A stretch of DNA of 64,000 nucleotides. It comes from Eulemur rufifrons. Taxonomy: Eukaryota > Chordata > Mammalia > Primates > Lemuridae. The notes under the pieces were generated by a model that saw only the letters and a program-made list of their open reading frames with translations, did not search any database and was not told the DNA's origin. Each line of letters starts with the position of its first letter. Within the stretch, counting starts at the first letter, position 1. The stretch covers positions 285,559,343 through 285,623,342 of the forward strand of contig NC_090989.1 of assembly GCF_041146395.1 (NCBI RefSeq). Reading direction: 5' to 3'. The position numbers were made by a program, and so were the translations under genes. This document shows positions 46,130-60,094 of the stretch, in pieces.

Positions 46130-48407
46130 TGGAGAGCGAGTGCGAGCGTGTGAGCATGTGCAATTGCCAGGGACTGTCGTCAGGCAAACGTGGCTGCCTG
46201 CTGCTCCGAGACTCCCGGTGTCTCTGCATAAGTGCCATCCGGTTGGCGGCACCACACCCACGCCGACAGCAGCGGCCGCCGCCTTCCTGGCGTGTGGACG
46301 TGGGTGGACGCGGTGGCGGGGCTGTCGGGGGGCCTGGGAACAGGAGTAGCCCACCCACGCCAGGCGGGGTGGCCCTCCTGCTCTCGGGACACCTGTTGGT
46401 TCTGTGGGTTCTTTCTGGTCGTCTGGGCACAACAGCACGAACGCTCTGGGGCCTCCCAGGGCCTGGCGGCCGCGTCACACCCACAATCTGCAACCACTGA
46501 GCACAAAGTGGGATTTGAACCCAGGCCCCATCCCTTAGGCGCCTGGCCTGAGACCCCCATCTGTGCCTCAGACCCCCCACCAGCAACGTGTTCTGCGCCG
46601 CGCCAGGGACGGCTGTGCTGCGTGACTTGGGGGCCCCGCGGGAAACAGAAATCGGGGGGTGGGGGTGGCACCACCACAGGCTCAGCTCGTGCTCCTCTCC
46701 CCGGGGCCCTGAGCCTCTTCCTCCTCCCGACACACCGCATAGGGAACCCCGGCTTCCAGACCCACCCCCGCTCCTGCCTCCGGCCACGTGGCCCAAGACA
46801 GCGCTCCGCCTCAGTTTCCCCATCTGCAATGGCTGCCGCAGACATTGAACAAGCACGGGCCCTGCGTGACATCCCAGGCGCACGCCTGGCCCAGACCTCC
46901 CCCCTCGACCCCCTGCACCCCCAGGGCCGGCCCCTGCCGGCCTCGAGCCCTGTGTCCCGCTTCTCTCAGGCCACAGAGATGATTTTGAGTGACAATTTTT
47001 ATTTTCAAAAACAACTTTATTTGTGACACATACTTAAAAAAAAAACAAAATCAAAAAAACTCCCAACCTCCATAAATGCGCTAAAAAATAAACAAAATCT
47101 ACCCTCCACCTCCCGTTCCCACTCCCACCTTCCCAGCCCTCGAACAAAGGGGAGAGAGGCCAAGCGTGGTGGCAGAACTGCCTGTCCGGGACGCCCTCCT
47201 GCGGCGGGGCCGGGGGGACGTGGCAGGCTCTGGTGCTGGCGCCACCGGGGCCACGGTCACCGGGGGTCTGAGCTCCAGCTCCCAGCAGAGGGGCAGGTGC
47301 CACGTGGCCAAGGGGGTCGGAGGGTACCTGAGGCAGCTCCTCCCGGACCAGCATCCAGGCCCGGCGGGGCAGCCTTCCCACCTCCGGGGCTGGAAAAGCC
47401 CACCTGGAATGGCGTGAGGCCTGGCCAGCTGAAGGGTCGGTCCCAGTCACAGACCCCACTCCCCAGGCGGCCCGGGCAGCTTGGATCCCAGGCGGGCCAT
47501 CAGGCAGTGTAGGGACAAGTCAGGGCAGAGCGGCCCAGAGCTGGCTGGCACTCCGGAGGCCCAGAGGGACACCAAAGGGCAGGAGCAGCGCAGGGACTGC
47601 GGGAGGCTGAGGAGCCGGCCCCAGGGTGGCTCCCGGCAACAGAGGGGGGCAGAGGCCACACATCCCCCCCCCCGCCCCCCCGCGACGGGGGCAGGGTAAG
47701 GGCAGACGGCCCCAGGGACAATTGCTTCCGCCCCTGCCCTGCGCGGGCCGCAGGCACTCATGAGCTTCGGACCAGAACCTCCAGCACCTTCCTGCCTCCA
47801 CCCCCAGCCGCCCTGTGAAGCGTGTGCCAGACAGGCAGGGCCTCCGAGTTCCCATCAGGACCCCGTGGCACAGCGCCAGGGACGAGAAGGACAGCGGGGA
47901 CAGGCCCCGGGTAGGGCCTCACCATGCCCCAGTCTCGGGGGCAGCGCAGAGCCCCGGCCCTGCAGCCCGAGCCGCAGCTCGCTGGCCACGTCAACTGGGG
48001 TGAGTCCCTCCCCGTGCCTCACTCTCCTGACCTCTGAGACAGTGAGCTCGGCGGGGGCGCTACGTGTGCCCAGCCTGTCTACTAGGGAGCCCCAGGCCGA
48101 GGCGCAGGGGCCAGGAGTCCACTTCTGGGGCGCGAATGAAGTGCCACGATCACACCAGTGGTGGGGGGCAAAGCCCACGCAAGCCGGACTCCAGGCCTCC
48201 TGCGGCCGGGCCTGTGCTGCCCAGCGGAGCCGCAGGGCCTGTCTCCACTGGGAACCTGTGGGGCCGGGCCAGGGTGCCAGGTTCTCCCTGGGGGTGCAGC
48301 CCCCACACTGCCTCAGTCTCCAGGAGCGCTGGGGTCAGCACGGGGCCCACTCGCCCTCCCCGAGGGCGTCTCCGAAGAAGCAAGAAGCCGTGAAGCTGCG
48401 GAATCTG
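46130..48407. other. Region between LCN8 and the LCN15 3' end
   Basis: No recognisable exons. The minus strand carries AATAAA at 47021-47016 next to A/T-rich tracts (46990-47050), with no assigned gene upstream. A minus-strand open frame at 47855-48178 looks somewhat protein-like but matches nothing I recognise. A run of Cs occurs at 47666-47685. Confidence 0.45.
47016..47021 (-). terminator. Orphan AATAAA on the minus strand
   Basis: The minus strand reads CACAAATAAAGTTG. It falls between LCN15 and LCN8 and belongs to neither gene as assembled. It could end a readthrough or non-coding transcript. Confidence 0.3.
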
Positions 48408-48413
48408 TTTATT
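48408..48413 (-). terminator. Probable polyadenylation signal of LCN15
   Basis: The minus strand reads CTCAATAAACAG, about 1.6 kb beyond the LCN15 stop codon. A final untranslated exon in the region 48400-48600 would bring it into the transcript; its acceptor could not be fixed. Confidence 0.5.
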
Positions 48414-49372
48414 GAGAGGGAGGAGGAGGGGTCCGTGGGGGCGGGGCTGGCAGGTGGAGGCAGCGGCCACGGCGGTCCCCCTAGAGCGGTGGGTCTGGAC
48501 TCCTGGGGCGGCGAGGCCTGCGGCCCGGGCTCACCTGCACAGGGAAGGCCTGGCTGCTCGGCCAGCTGCTCCCCGACAGATGCCCTGGCTGCCCCCCAAG
48601 GGCAGGGAGAGCTGATTCCGTCTGCTGACATGGACACACCCACCCGCCACTGCCCCCACCTGCCCTCGGGGGCCCTCACTCACTCCGTGGCAAGGAACGC
48701 CAGCCTCTGCCCTGGGTGAAGAGGGCAGTGTGGCAAGGAAGCCCCGGAATGGCCACTAAACCACGACGAAACCCACAGCCGCTATGAAATTGGCGGGGGG
48801 TGGGGGCAGGAAGATGGGGCTCACACCTTCTGCCAAGAGAACCTTCTGGGGGTGATTTGGCAGTGACCCCCCATGTGTCCCAAACCGCCAGGTGTGTGAT
48901 GGGAAACTCAGCAGCCCCGATATCCCCGCGTGCCACAGCAAACCCCAGAGAGAAGAATGCCGGGCGCTGACCCAAAGCTCATGGAAAAGCGCACAGATGC
49001 AGGAAATGCAGGTGCCGGGACAGGAACGGGCTGCAAAACTGAGGAAACGCCCACCCCCAAGGGGACCCTGGAAACATCTCTCCTCGCAGGGTCCCTCTGG
49101 AGGCTGGAGGACCTTGCAGTCTCAGCTCTTATCCACGGTTTTACGTAGGTGCCCACGTTCCTGGCAATGGGCCCCGGTGAGCCTCCCAGCGTTTTCCTGG
49201 TGCCTGCTCTGGGGGACAGTCTCCCGAGGACCTGTGTCTGGGGCCCTGCGACGGGCACTGAACGAGGCTGTGGGTCTGCCTCACACGGCCCTCGGGGAGA
49301 GAACGAGGACCAGGCAACTCCAAAGTAGGGTCTGTGCCCTGGGAGGTGGGCCCAGGCTCTGGGGACACAGGT

Positions 49373-49806
49373 GTAGTGGATCAAATAGTGCCCCCAAAAC
49401 TTCACATCCACCTGGAATCTCCAGATAGGACCGTATTTAACACACGGGTTTTGCAGATACCCTTAGCTAAATATCTAGAGATGGGATCATCTTGGGTCTA
49501 CGGTGAGCCTAAATCCAAAGACTGGTGCCCTCACAACAGGAAGGAGACTTGGACACAGGCCACAGAGGGAAGGTGGCTGTGGGACGACAGCAGCAGAGAT
49601 TGGGGTGATGCCTCTACATGCCGAGAAGCACCAGGACTGCGGCACCCCCAGAAACTGGAGGGGCCTGGGGCGGACTCTCCCGGAGAGCCTCCAGAGGACA
49701 CCACCCTGTGGACACCTGGACTTCCGTCCTCCAGGGCGGAGAGGACAGTTCCTGTTCTAAGCCACCCAGTCTGCGGTACTCTGTTGTGGCAGCCCTAGGA
49801 AACTCG
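49373..49806 (+). mobile_element. MLT1-like LTR, near full length
   Basis: Landmarks in order: ATAGTGCCCCCAAAACTTCA, AGATAGGACCGTATTT, AGACTGGTGCCCTCACAACAG, GATTGGGGTGATGCCTCTAC, ACTTCCGTCCTCCAGG and TTCTAAGCCACCCAGTCTGC, ending GCCCTAGGAAACT. It lies just 3' of the LCN15 stop codon, antisense to it. Confidence 0.8.
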
Positions 49807-49982
49807 GGGGACTTCCCGGGAGAGGTGACGTCTCAGCTGAGGCAGAACTGGGGGCAGGGGGGTCTACACACGCAGAACTCGAGCTGCAGGGGAGGCAGAG
49901 AGGCGGGCAGCCCTGCAGGGCCCAGAGAACCCGGGGAGTCGCCCTGGCCCACCTGGGGAGGGTGAGGTGGTGTCCAGAGGTG

Positions 49983-52041
49983 TCAGGGTGCCTCCTTGTC
50001 CCTGGGGGAGCACGCGTCTGCGGGAAGGAGGACGTCAGGGAGGTGCCAGGCTGGCCGGGGCAGCCTTCCGTTCCCTCCGACCACCGTGCCGCCGAAACCT
50101 CTCCCTTAGTCTGTGTTGGGGGACTGTGGGGCTGGAGGGGCTGGAGGGGCAGCCAGCCCACCCCTAGAAGAGAGGACCACCTGCTGTCCCCTCACTCCGG
50201 GCTGGGGCAGGGCTTGACCGGTGTACCTGACTTGGGCAGCAGGACCATCATGTCGTCAGGGAGCCCCACGGTCGGGTAGAAGTCCCGCAAGGCCTTCACC
50301 GCCTGGGGACTTGCGTCCGGGGTCCGGCCTGGGGCAGAGCAGGGGTCACTGTGAACCCAGCAGCTCACAGGGACTGTGGCAGGGGCAAGAGGCAGGGGGA
50401 GGAGTCTCGGGCCTCACTCCACTTCCCTGAGGGCTGACAGCAAGGCCTCCAGGTGAGGGCAGGCAGTTGTCACTGCACGAAAATGCCTGCCTGGCTGAAG
50501 TCACACAACTAATTCACTCAAGGGCACCTGGAGGTTGGAGTGCCCTGGCAGCTCTGGGCCATGTTCTGCTGGGCCCCACACCCCCTTAGGCATCTTTCCC
50601 AGCCCCTGGCCTCACCTGGCCCTCGCCACCTTGGGGGGCCCCAGGAATTAAAGTAGAGCCTCAATCCCAGTTCAGGGACTCAGGCAGCGAGACCAAGCAG
50701 GGCAGGGTGGGTCACCACTCCCAGGAGGCCAGCATCTGGCCCTCAGGGACCCCTCCAGCCGACCCCCTTCCCGTCCAAAGCACGGTGAGGTCCAACCCCC
50801 ACCCCTAGGCCCAGACTCTGGAGTGAAGAGGTGGGGGCAGGGGGGATGGGGCGTGCCCAGAAGGGGAGGGACGGGTCGGGAGAGAGTGGGGCCCGGGCAG
50901 AGTGCTGCCCAAACACCGGGCGGGGTCCAGAGGGTGGGGGTGGGGCCGAAGGGGCCTGGTGGGGGCGGGGCCAGTGGGGGCCTCACTGTAGAGCTGCACC
51001 ATGGTGCTGAGGGCCCCCTCCAGCTCCTTGTAGATGTAGACGACCGCGAAGGAGCTGTAGTCCGTGTCCACCACGCGCACGTCCAGGTAGCCCAAGGCTG
51101 CAGAGGAGGTGGGGTCGTGGAGAACTGGACAGAGCCGGGCACCCACCCCACCCATGCCTGCCCCTGCGGGGCTGTGAGCCAGGCGGGGCAGAGGGAGGCG
51201 AGGGCCGGCGAGAGGCTGGAGACAGCAACGCTCACCCTTGGAGAAGTGGGTCCAGGGCCCCCGAAGGTGCGCAGGGCAGGACCTACCTGGGACTCTGAAG
51301 TGCCCCGCAGAGCCCACCTTCAGGTACTCAGCATCCACCTGCTTACAGCCGTCTGCCCTGGGGGTGCATGGCCCGTGTCACTCCCAAGCCCGGCTGCCCC
51401 GGTACGTCCCTAGCCCCGCCGGCCGGCCCAGGCCGCTCACCCGGGAAGCTCCATGTGGACGCTGAGGTCGCCCCCCGCGGTGGCCCTGATGGCCCTGGTG
51501 GACATCAGCAGGTGGTCCTTCTTGCCCAGGAAGACTTTGCAGTCGGACACCATGGAGACCACGTACCAGAGGCCTGAGAACTGCGGGCGACTCAGTGACC
51601 CACAGGAAGGGCAGCCAGGGCAAGAGCCCTCCTTCCCCTGAGGCCCAGAGAAACAGGGCCCTGCCTCAAGTCACACAGAGCAAGGTCTCAGGGTCCATCT
51701 CTGGTCCACGGTGGGCAGGATCTCGGCTCGGGCAGGTCACAGCCCTGCTGTGAGCCTCAGTTCCCCCAACTGTGAAATGGGCCCAGTCATTATCCCACAT
51801 GCAGCGTTAAACAGAGAGCAGCTCTACAGCCTCTGCAGGGCAAGCACTCCAGGAAAGGGGCCGTTTCTATCATCACCTGTTGCTGTTGCTTGCGGCAAGA
51901 GCTCAGCCCCACCCAACCGCGGCACAGCGCAGAGGCCCCTGGTACCTTTCCGGCATCAAAGTCGGGCTGCACCAGGACCTCAGCCTGGGCTGTGCACACC
52001 CAGAGCAGGGCCAGGACCAGGCTCAGCAGGAGCGACTTCAT
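49983..52041 (-). CDS. LCN15: LCN15, lipocalin 15
   Basis: Six coding exons: 52041-51946, 51580-51441, 51357-51287, 51097-50987, 50328-50227 and 50017-49983 (stop TGA). They join to 184 residues, the remembered human length. Exon 1 encodes a signal peptide and AEVLVQPDFDAGK. Exon 2 begins FSGLWYVVSMVSDCKVFLG and has MSTRAIRAT. Exon 3 has ADGCKQVDAEYLKVGS. Exon 4 reads LGYLDVRVVDTDYSSFAVVY. Exon 5 has SPQAVKALRDFYPTVGLPDD. The final exon is DACSPRDKEAP. This is nearly human LCN15 throughout. The product is a secreted lipocalin with unknown ligand. It starts about 8 kb from TMEM141 in opposite direction, as in human. Confidence 0.96.
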
Positions 52042-52097
52042 GCCCACGCTGCCCTCCAGCCCCTGGTGCCCTGAGCCCCCAAGCCCCAGTGGGCCAG

Positions 52098-52104
52098 CTT
52101 TATA
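52098..52104 (-). promoter_or_regulatory. TATA box of LCN15
   Basis: The minus strand reads GGGCTATAAAGCTGG, with TATAAAG 57-63 bp upstream of the ATG at 52041. Confidence 0.7.
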
Positions 52105-53084
52105 GCCCAGCCCGCCCCCAGGGCCCACCCGCAGAGCAGGCTGGGGAGCAGGAGGCGCTGTGGTCCTGGGAGCTCCAGCCCTTGTCCATTGTTTGGCACA
52201 ATCGCTCGAGTGTCTCCACCAGCTCCAGAGGTCACTTCCTGGAGGGCTCCCGACAGCCAGGCTCTCGCCTGACGCACACAGGCTGAGGATTTGTCTCCCA
52301 GACCTGCCAGGCACGTGTCACCAGTCTCGGGGCCCACTCGACCAGCGCCCCGCCAAGGCTCGCCCAGATTCACACCCCAAGCACCTCTGTTCACCCTCCG
52401 GCCTGGCTGGGGCCTGGGGCCCAGGGTAGTTGGGGTCTGCTCTGGCCAGCGGGCCCCCACCTGGGATTCGGTCACCCAGCAGTCCTCCCTCCCTCTCATC
52501 CCCAACACAGGGGTGGGCTCACCATCGGCCAGACCTCTGGACAGAGCCTGTGCTAGCACAGCGGTGAGAAAGGCCTGGGCACCCCTCACTCCCAGCACCC
52601 CACTGTTCCCGACACAGCCACCAGCTGGGCCTCTAGCAAACACACCTGGGACAGCATGGGGCTGGGCTGGCACTCAGGGCGGATTATGGTATCAGACGCT
52701 GCCTTATCACCGGTTGTGTAAGTGCGCAGGTGGGAGTGACAGTGAAGCGGGAGGCGCCGTGGGCTGGCGGAAGCTGGAGCCTGGGAAGGTCTCTCCAGGT
52801 GACCTCTCTGTCCGCACAGAGCACACAGGGAGACTGGACAGGGCGCAGCACATGGCCTCAGGGCACACCGCCCGGGGAGGGGAGCACCGCCGGCCCTCCA
52901 GAGGGGAAGGAGGAACAGGGTCAGAGAGAGAACTGCAGCACCCAGCGGGGAGGGAGGGGAAGGAACTGAGGGCTTCCCCTGGCCACCCCCACTGGGCTTC
53001 AGGAGGTGCCAACTCTCAGGCAGGTCCCTGCCAAGGCCATAGAGAGTCACCAGGTGGAATGCAGTCCAAAATGCCTGCAGAAGT

Positions 53085-53880
53085 CTCGAGACTCAACAAT
53101 AAGAAAATAAGCATGTCAATTTAAAAAACAAAAATGGGCCAAAGATTTGAAAAGACATTTCACCAAAGAAGACATCTGGATGGAGAATAAGCAGAAGAAA
53201 AGGTGCGCAGCATCATGAGTCATTAGGGAGATGTAAACCGGCCATTTCAGGACACGGCGACTGCACCTATCAGAACGTCGGTCCCAAGGGCCGATGGCTG
53301 AGACGCAGCCGGGCCTGCTCCGGGGAGAACGGGATGGTACTGCTCCCTGGAAGGCACGCTGGCAGATTCCCGTAAGGCGAAACATTCGGTGCTCCCGGGC
53401 GTTCCCCAAGAGAAATGAAACTATGTTTCCACCAAACCTGCCCCTGGCAGTGACTTCATTCACAATCACTAAAATCTGACGACAACCAGATGCCCTGGAT
53501 GGGCGGGTGGATGAGCAGGCGGTGGCCCAGCGTGCCCTGGAACATCACTCGGAATAGAGGAACCAGCCACTGACCCACGCGGCGCACAGCTGCGCTCAGA
53601 TGCGCGGTGCTGCGTGAAAGAAGCCAGTCTGAAAAGTCTACAACCTGTGACTCCTTTGGTATGACATTCAGGACTAGGCAAGACCACAGGGACAGAAACC
53701 TGCTCGGTGGTTACCAGGGGCTGGGGGTTTGGAAGTGATTAACGGCAAAGGGTAATGAGGAAGATTTGGGGTGATGGAGCTGTCCTGTGCTGTTCCTGCA
53801 GGGGTTCCGTGACTGTTTGCAACTGTCGAAACGTATAACACTGTACCTTGGGAGCTAAAAATAAATCCTAAGCCTCCCTG
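53085..53880 (+). mobile_element. LINE-1 (L1M) fragment
   Basis: CTCAACAATAAGAAAATAAGC, AAAAACAAAAATGGGCCAAAG and GTCATTAGGGAGATGTAAACC are the sense 3' part of LINE-1 ORF2, continuing into GTTCCGTGACTGTTTGCAACT of its 3' region. Frames are broken. Confidence 0.75.
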
Positions 53881-55734
53881 CTGACTGAAAAGACCCCTCG
53901 GCCAAGGGGACACCTGCTAAACCTCAGAACTGAGTTCCCAGCCATGATGGGAGGGGAGGTCGAGCGCCTCACTAACGGCCATCCAGACGTTATTCCCTAA
54001 GGACCAGACCAGCATTCCTTCCTGAAAAAAGACCACCAACCACAGAGTGGTTTTCACAGTCTATGGAACGTGTGCAGAGAGGGTGTTCGTGTCCTTGTTT
54101 CACCTTTTTGACATAGCGGGGGCCATTTTTAACACGGACCTCAAAAGGACAGAAAGCCCCATTGTGCAGGCCTATTGTTCTCCTTCCACAAATATTCATG
54201 ACGCCACCTTGTTGACTATGAGTATTTAGCCACCCTGCTCAGTATAAAGTCCTATTCCCGTTGTCCCTGCCTTGAAGCACCCGTTCCTGGCTTGTGGCTG
54301 GGAGCCTTGTTTCCCAGCTTGCCGGAATGGCCACCGCGGGCTGATAACCTTTGTAAGAAACAAAGATCTCCTTTGCCAAATTATAAACCTCATTTTTTTC
54401 CCAGTTAACAACACCAAAAAGGATGAATTCTACTATATATAAATCATACCTCAATTTTTAAAACCAGGTATATAAGCGTGCTGTCTCTCTCTCTCTCTGT
54501 GTGTATGAAAAATCTTCCCCCAAAATGCCACTGCCTGGATTTAGGAGCAGGGAGGCCTGAAGGAGCATTAGCCCAAAGGTGCACCCCAAGGATGCACCTA
54601 GATGACAAGGTGCACCCCAAGGATGACCGTAGATGACTCAGGTGAGCTCGTGGAGCTGAGCTCAGGGCCAAGCCCAGGACCACGTCATGGGTCCTGCAGC
54701 CCCTGCAACGCCCAGAGACGCAGACCTGGGGGAGGGGGAGTGGGACAAAAGCCACGACCTACAATGACAGGACTATTAGACAGAGAACGAAGCTTCTGGA
54801 GAGAGAGCTCTGGGTCAGCAAGGACAGAGGGACGGACTGGCCCGAGGACCCCTCAGCATGTTCTGGCGATGAGAGGTGCAGGGCGGCTCCCGACCAGGGG
54901 AATCTGCACCCACCTCCTCGACCATCATCTCCTTGCTGGCCTCCCTGCTCCCCCCGGGGCACCAAAGGCCATTCTCCACTCAGTGGCCCAAGCAAATCTT
55001 ATGAAGCATAAATCTGATGCATCCTGCTTAAAATCTTCCTGGGTCTGCCCCAGCCACAGCCCTGCCCTCTCCTGCCCACCAGCCCCGCCCCTCCTGGCCC
55101 CTTCCTGCTCTCCTGGCTCCTCCCCTCCCTCGGGACTCCTTGCTGGCACTGGGCACAATGCGTGTGGCCTCCTGTGTTTGGGCAGTGCCTGCTCCCCACA
55201 CGCGCACACTGTAAACTGCCTGGAACAGCATCCTCGCGTGGCGTGTTCACTCTGGTATCCCCAGCGCCTACTGGGGCCCGGCGTGTAGGAAGAAGGTGCT
55301 CAGTGAACCTGTGACAGTGAGTGAGGCTGGGTTGGCCTGCAGGTCACTAAGGCCTGGGATCTGCAGCTCACGGCAGCATTCGCAGCCAGATGGCCCAGCA
55401 GGAGGCCGCCTCAGTCCCCACCCCCGCCCCAGGTCCAGCACAGGCTAGGCTGCCAGGGCCTGGCGTCCTGCCCGCCGCAGCTCCCTGTGCACGCTGGCAC
55501 GCGCACAACCCCACCACACACTCGGGAGGCTCCGTGGGCAGCACCCAGGAGGTGCATGCGGGGCGGGGTGGACAAGGGTCCTTAGGGCGGGAGTCAGACC
55601 TGCCACCGTGGAGCCCCTGGACCTGCTAGAGGAACTGGCAGGTGCGGTGCCCGCCATGGCCACAGGGACGGGTCGGAGCAGAGGGCGCCGGCGGGCCCCG
55701 CAGGCGGGCAGGCGGCGTGCGGTCTAGCCTTGCG

Positions 55735-56062
55735 CTGGAAAGGGACGAGCCTGGTTCACGCAACGCGTGGGGGAACCCTAAAGACTTTATGCTCAGCGGA
55801 AGAAGCCAGACCCATATCTTATGATTCCCTTTTCAGGAAACGTCAGGAACAGGCAAATCCGGAGGCCCGAGTGGATCGCTGGTTACTGGGCTGGGAGAGG
55901 CACGGGCAGTGATTGTTAGTGGATAGGGGGTCTCTCTTTGGGGTCATGACAATGTCCTAGAGTTGACGATATGGTTGCAAAACTCTGCTGATGTACTAAA
56001 AACCACTGAGTTGTAATTGTGTGGTCCGCGAAAGAAATCTCAGTAAAGCTGTTAGAAATAAA
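55735..56062 (+). mobile_element. LINE-1 3'-end fragment
   Basis: GCGGAAGAAGCCAGACCCATA, GATTCCCTTTTCAGGAAACG, CTAGAGTTGACGATATGGTTG and AACCACTGAGTTGTAATTGTG followed by CTCAGTAAAGCTGTT are typical of the sense 3' end of older L1M elements. Confidence 0.7.
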
Positions 56063-56147
56063 ATCTGCTGCCAACCACCGTCCACCTTTCAGAGGACAGA
56101 AGCTGAAGTACTCTGAGAATGGCAGAGACAATCTCAAGGGAAAAGGG

Positions 56148-56340
56148 GTGCCCCTGCGCCCCAGGGTGCCCTCGGAGCCCCTGGGTACCCCCTGCACCCT
56201 CAAAGCCCCTGCGCCTCCTAGTACCCCCTGCGCCCTCTGGTAACCCCTGGGCCCCCTGGCAACCCCTGCGCCTTTGATTCCCCCCCACTTCCCCCGCGCC
56301 CCCGGTTCCACCTGCGCCCTCTGGTAACCCCTGTACCCGG
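56148..56340. repeat. C-rich minisatellite
   Basis: Imperfect units such as CCCCTGCGCCCTCTGGTAAC and CCCCTGGGCCCCCTGGCAAC recur every 18-30 bp for about 190 bp. The unit CTGCGCCCTCTGGTAACCCCTG appears twice almost unchanged (about 56226 and 56311). Confidence 0.8.
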
Positions 56341-57303
56341 CGCTGCACCGGGCCCACGCCTGCCAGCTTCTTGCTCCAGCTCAGACCAGCTGAGCCTCCA
56401 GAGAGGGCTGGACACTCACCCTGCACTGATTGGCTGAGAAGAGCTGTCTGTGCTTTGCTCTAATTGGCTGGAAGCAGCTATGGTCCAAGACTCAAGCTGA
56501 TTGGCTGAGAGAGCTAGGTAGGCTCATGCTGTGTGCTGATTGGCCTGGACAGTCTGGGTCCATATCTTGCGCTCAGCAGGTGTTGCGAGCCAGGTGTGAC
56601 CTGATCTGTCCCCCCACGCGGGGGGACATTCTTCCGGGGACATTCTGGCTCCCAGGCTGAGCGGGACTCTTTCTGACCTTCAGAGACGCAGGACCCACCG
56701 CCAGTTGGTGGGCACCGGGCAGACGTCATTGCTGGGCAGCAGCTGACTTTGTTTCCCTCTCAGTTCCCTTGGGGACAAAGGAGCAGGTGGACCTCAGTCA
56801 GGGACAGCACCCTCCCTGCCCAGCCTCCACCCGGCTGCAGACACACCCTCCGAGCAGGGCGCCTCCGGCAGGGGCTGGGCCAGCCTCCTAAGGTGCTCCG
56901 CTTTGGGGCTGCCCCAGGAGCATGAGCTTTGGCTGGAGGCCCAGGCCCAGGTGAGCGAGGCCTCGTTGCCCTGCTGAGCCTGCGGGACCACGTGGTAACA
57001 CTCCAGGTTGGCCAGGCTGGGATGTGGAAAAAGCAGGGAAGGGGGGTCTCTCCAAGACTGAGACCACACCCTGGACTTTCCTGCCCCTCCCGCACTCACT
57101 GGACACCTCCTGGGGACACAGATTCTCCATGGGGGGAGCTCCCACTCGGGGCGGAGGAAGAGGGACTCCGTATCAGGAAGTCCAGGGCGGCTGCAGAGGA
57201 CCCTTTTCCCGTCTTAGAGAGAGGAAGACACCCGGGGCCTCAGAATATGATTGTATTAATATTTGGAGACAGGGCCTTTAAAGAAGTCGTTAAGGTAAAA
57301 GAG

Positions 57304-58544
<1,241 letters not shown>

Positions 58545-58716
58545 GGGCACAGAGAGGAGACCATGTGAGGACAGAGGGAGAAGACAGCGTCTGCAAGCCA
58601 AGGAAAGAGGCCTCAGGAAGAACCAGCCCTGCTGATACCTTGACCTTGGACTTCCAGCCTCCAGGACTGTCGTCTGAGCTGCCCAGTCTGTGGTGCTGTG
58701 TTCTGGCCCTACAGCG
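58545..58716 (+). mobile_element. MLT1-like fragment, right half
   Basis: GAGGAGACCATGTGAGGACAG, GTCTGCAAGCCAAGGAAAG, CCTTGACCTTGGACTTCCAG and CCCAGTCTGTGGTGCTGTG are MLT1 landmarks that continue from the left half at 57960-58025. Confidence 0.7.
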
Positions 58717-58905
58717 CTGGGCCCAGCTCTCCCTTCACCCTCTCGCTGGGCCCCTCGAGGCCTCGTCTGGTCTCCAAAGCCCTCCCAGGGGAGTTGTCTG
58801 CTCCTCCCACCCCATCCTGCTCAGGCCTGGTTTCTGCATGGCTGCTTCTGAATCCCACCCCCAACCCTGCAAAGACCTCAGTTTCTGAGCAGGCCACCAT
58901 CAGAC

Positions 58906-58929
58906 TAACCTAACCCTAACCCTAACCCT
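58906..58929. repeat. Short interstitial telomeric repeat
   Basis: TAACC is followed by three units of TAACCC and a partial unit, making about four CCCTAA-type repeats. Surrounding sequence is unique. Confidence 0.9.
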
Positions 58930-60094
58930 CTTGCTTTGGCACTGCCCTGTCCCTCCTGAGACTTCACCCCCAGCTCATGACTCCTCCCCACCACTGCTGC
59001 CTTGGCAATTTCAACATCCACGCTGACCATCCCGTCAAACCCCAGCCTGCTGAGCACTCCCACCTTCGCAGCCCCACAGGCTGTTCCTCTGCCGCCTCAC
59101 CCACTCTCAAAGTCAGAGATCACCCCTACGTGCTGTGTCCACCTCAGAAGTGCCAGCATCAGGGCTCCCACCTGGCCCCCTTGCCATCTGTCCTCCTACT
59201 TACTTCTCTACCATTCCCACACCAACAACAATTCACCCCATGGGGCTCCAAGCTGCTGACCCTTGACCTCGGCATTGCCCCTCCTGTCTCCCCTCCCCTC
59301 CTTGGCTGGCTGCATCGCATCAGGGCCAGGCGTCTGCCCTCTCCCTCAAGCACACTCTCCTGGCAAACCCCAGCCCTGGTTAAACCTGCCCACCCGCTGT
59401 CTCTGAGCCTGGGCCTGTAGGTGAGCATTGCGGGAGAAAATCACCCAGCTGCCCTACCTGCCCTGCCTTCTAACTTAGGGAGAGATATCTCGGGGGGTTC
59501 ATGGCAAGGCCAGAGAAACCTACATTTCCCCCAAAACTCACTTCTGTCTCCTCAATGCCCTCATCTTCTGGGACGTCTCTGCCTCATACTTCACTGGCAA
59601 AGGGATGTTAGACCCCACCCCAAATCTGTGCCCTTGCATTCTGCCCACCAGAAGAAACGTCCCTGCTCCCAGCCAAGGCCACCCCTCTGGCCTCCAAAAG
59701 TCCCTGCGGTTTCTCTCGCTCACACCGTCCGTTCTCCCGACTGCGGGTTCACACCGAGGGTTCTCTGCCCGGCCGCCCCTCTGAGAGGCCCTGGAGTGCC
59801 CCGCCCCGCCCCCCGTGGCTCTCCGCTCATGTCTGACCCGAGAGTGGGCTTAATTAGCATTTTGGGAATTACTTCGCTAAATGATAATTCTATACGCAAC
59901 TACAGGTCGCTTTCGAGTAGTCCTTAAGCAAAGCCCCATCCCAACAAATGACAGTATCATCACTACGCCGCTGCGAGTGTGTACACGACCCCGACCCGGC
60001 TGCGCAAGCGCCCGCCTTTGGGCAGCGCAGTCGGCGTCTAAGGACCCGCAGCCCCGGCTCGGAGAAGGCGCGGCCGGCGCAGGGCGGACAGCGT

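Noticed and set aside
47855..48178. Minus-strand frame between LCN8 and LCN15
   Set aside because: Composition is plausible for protein, but no lipocalin motif, start context or exon structure could be found.
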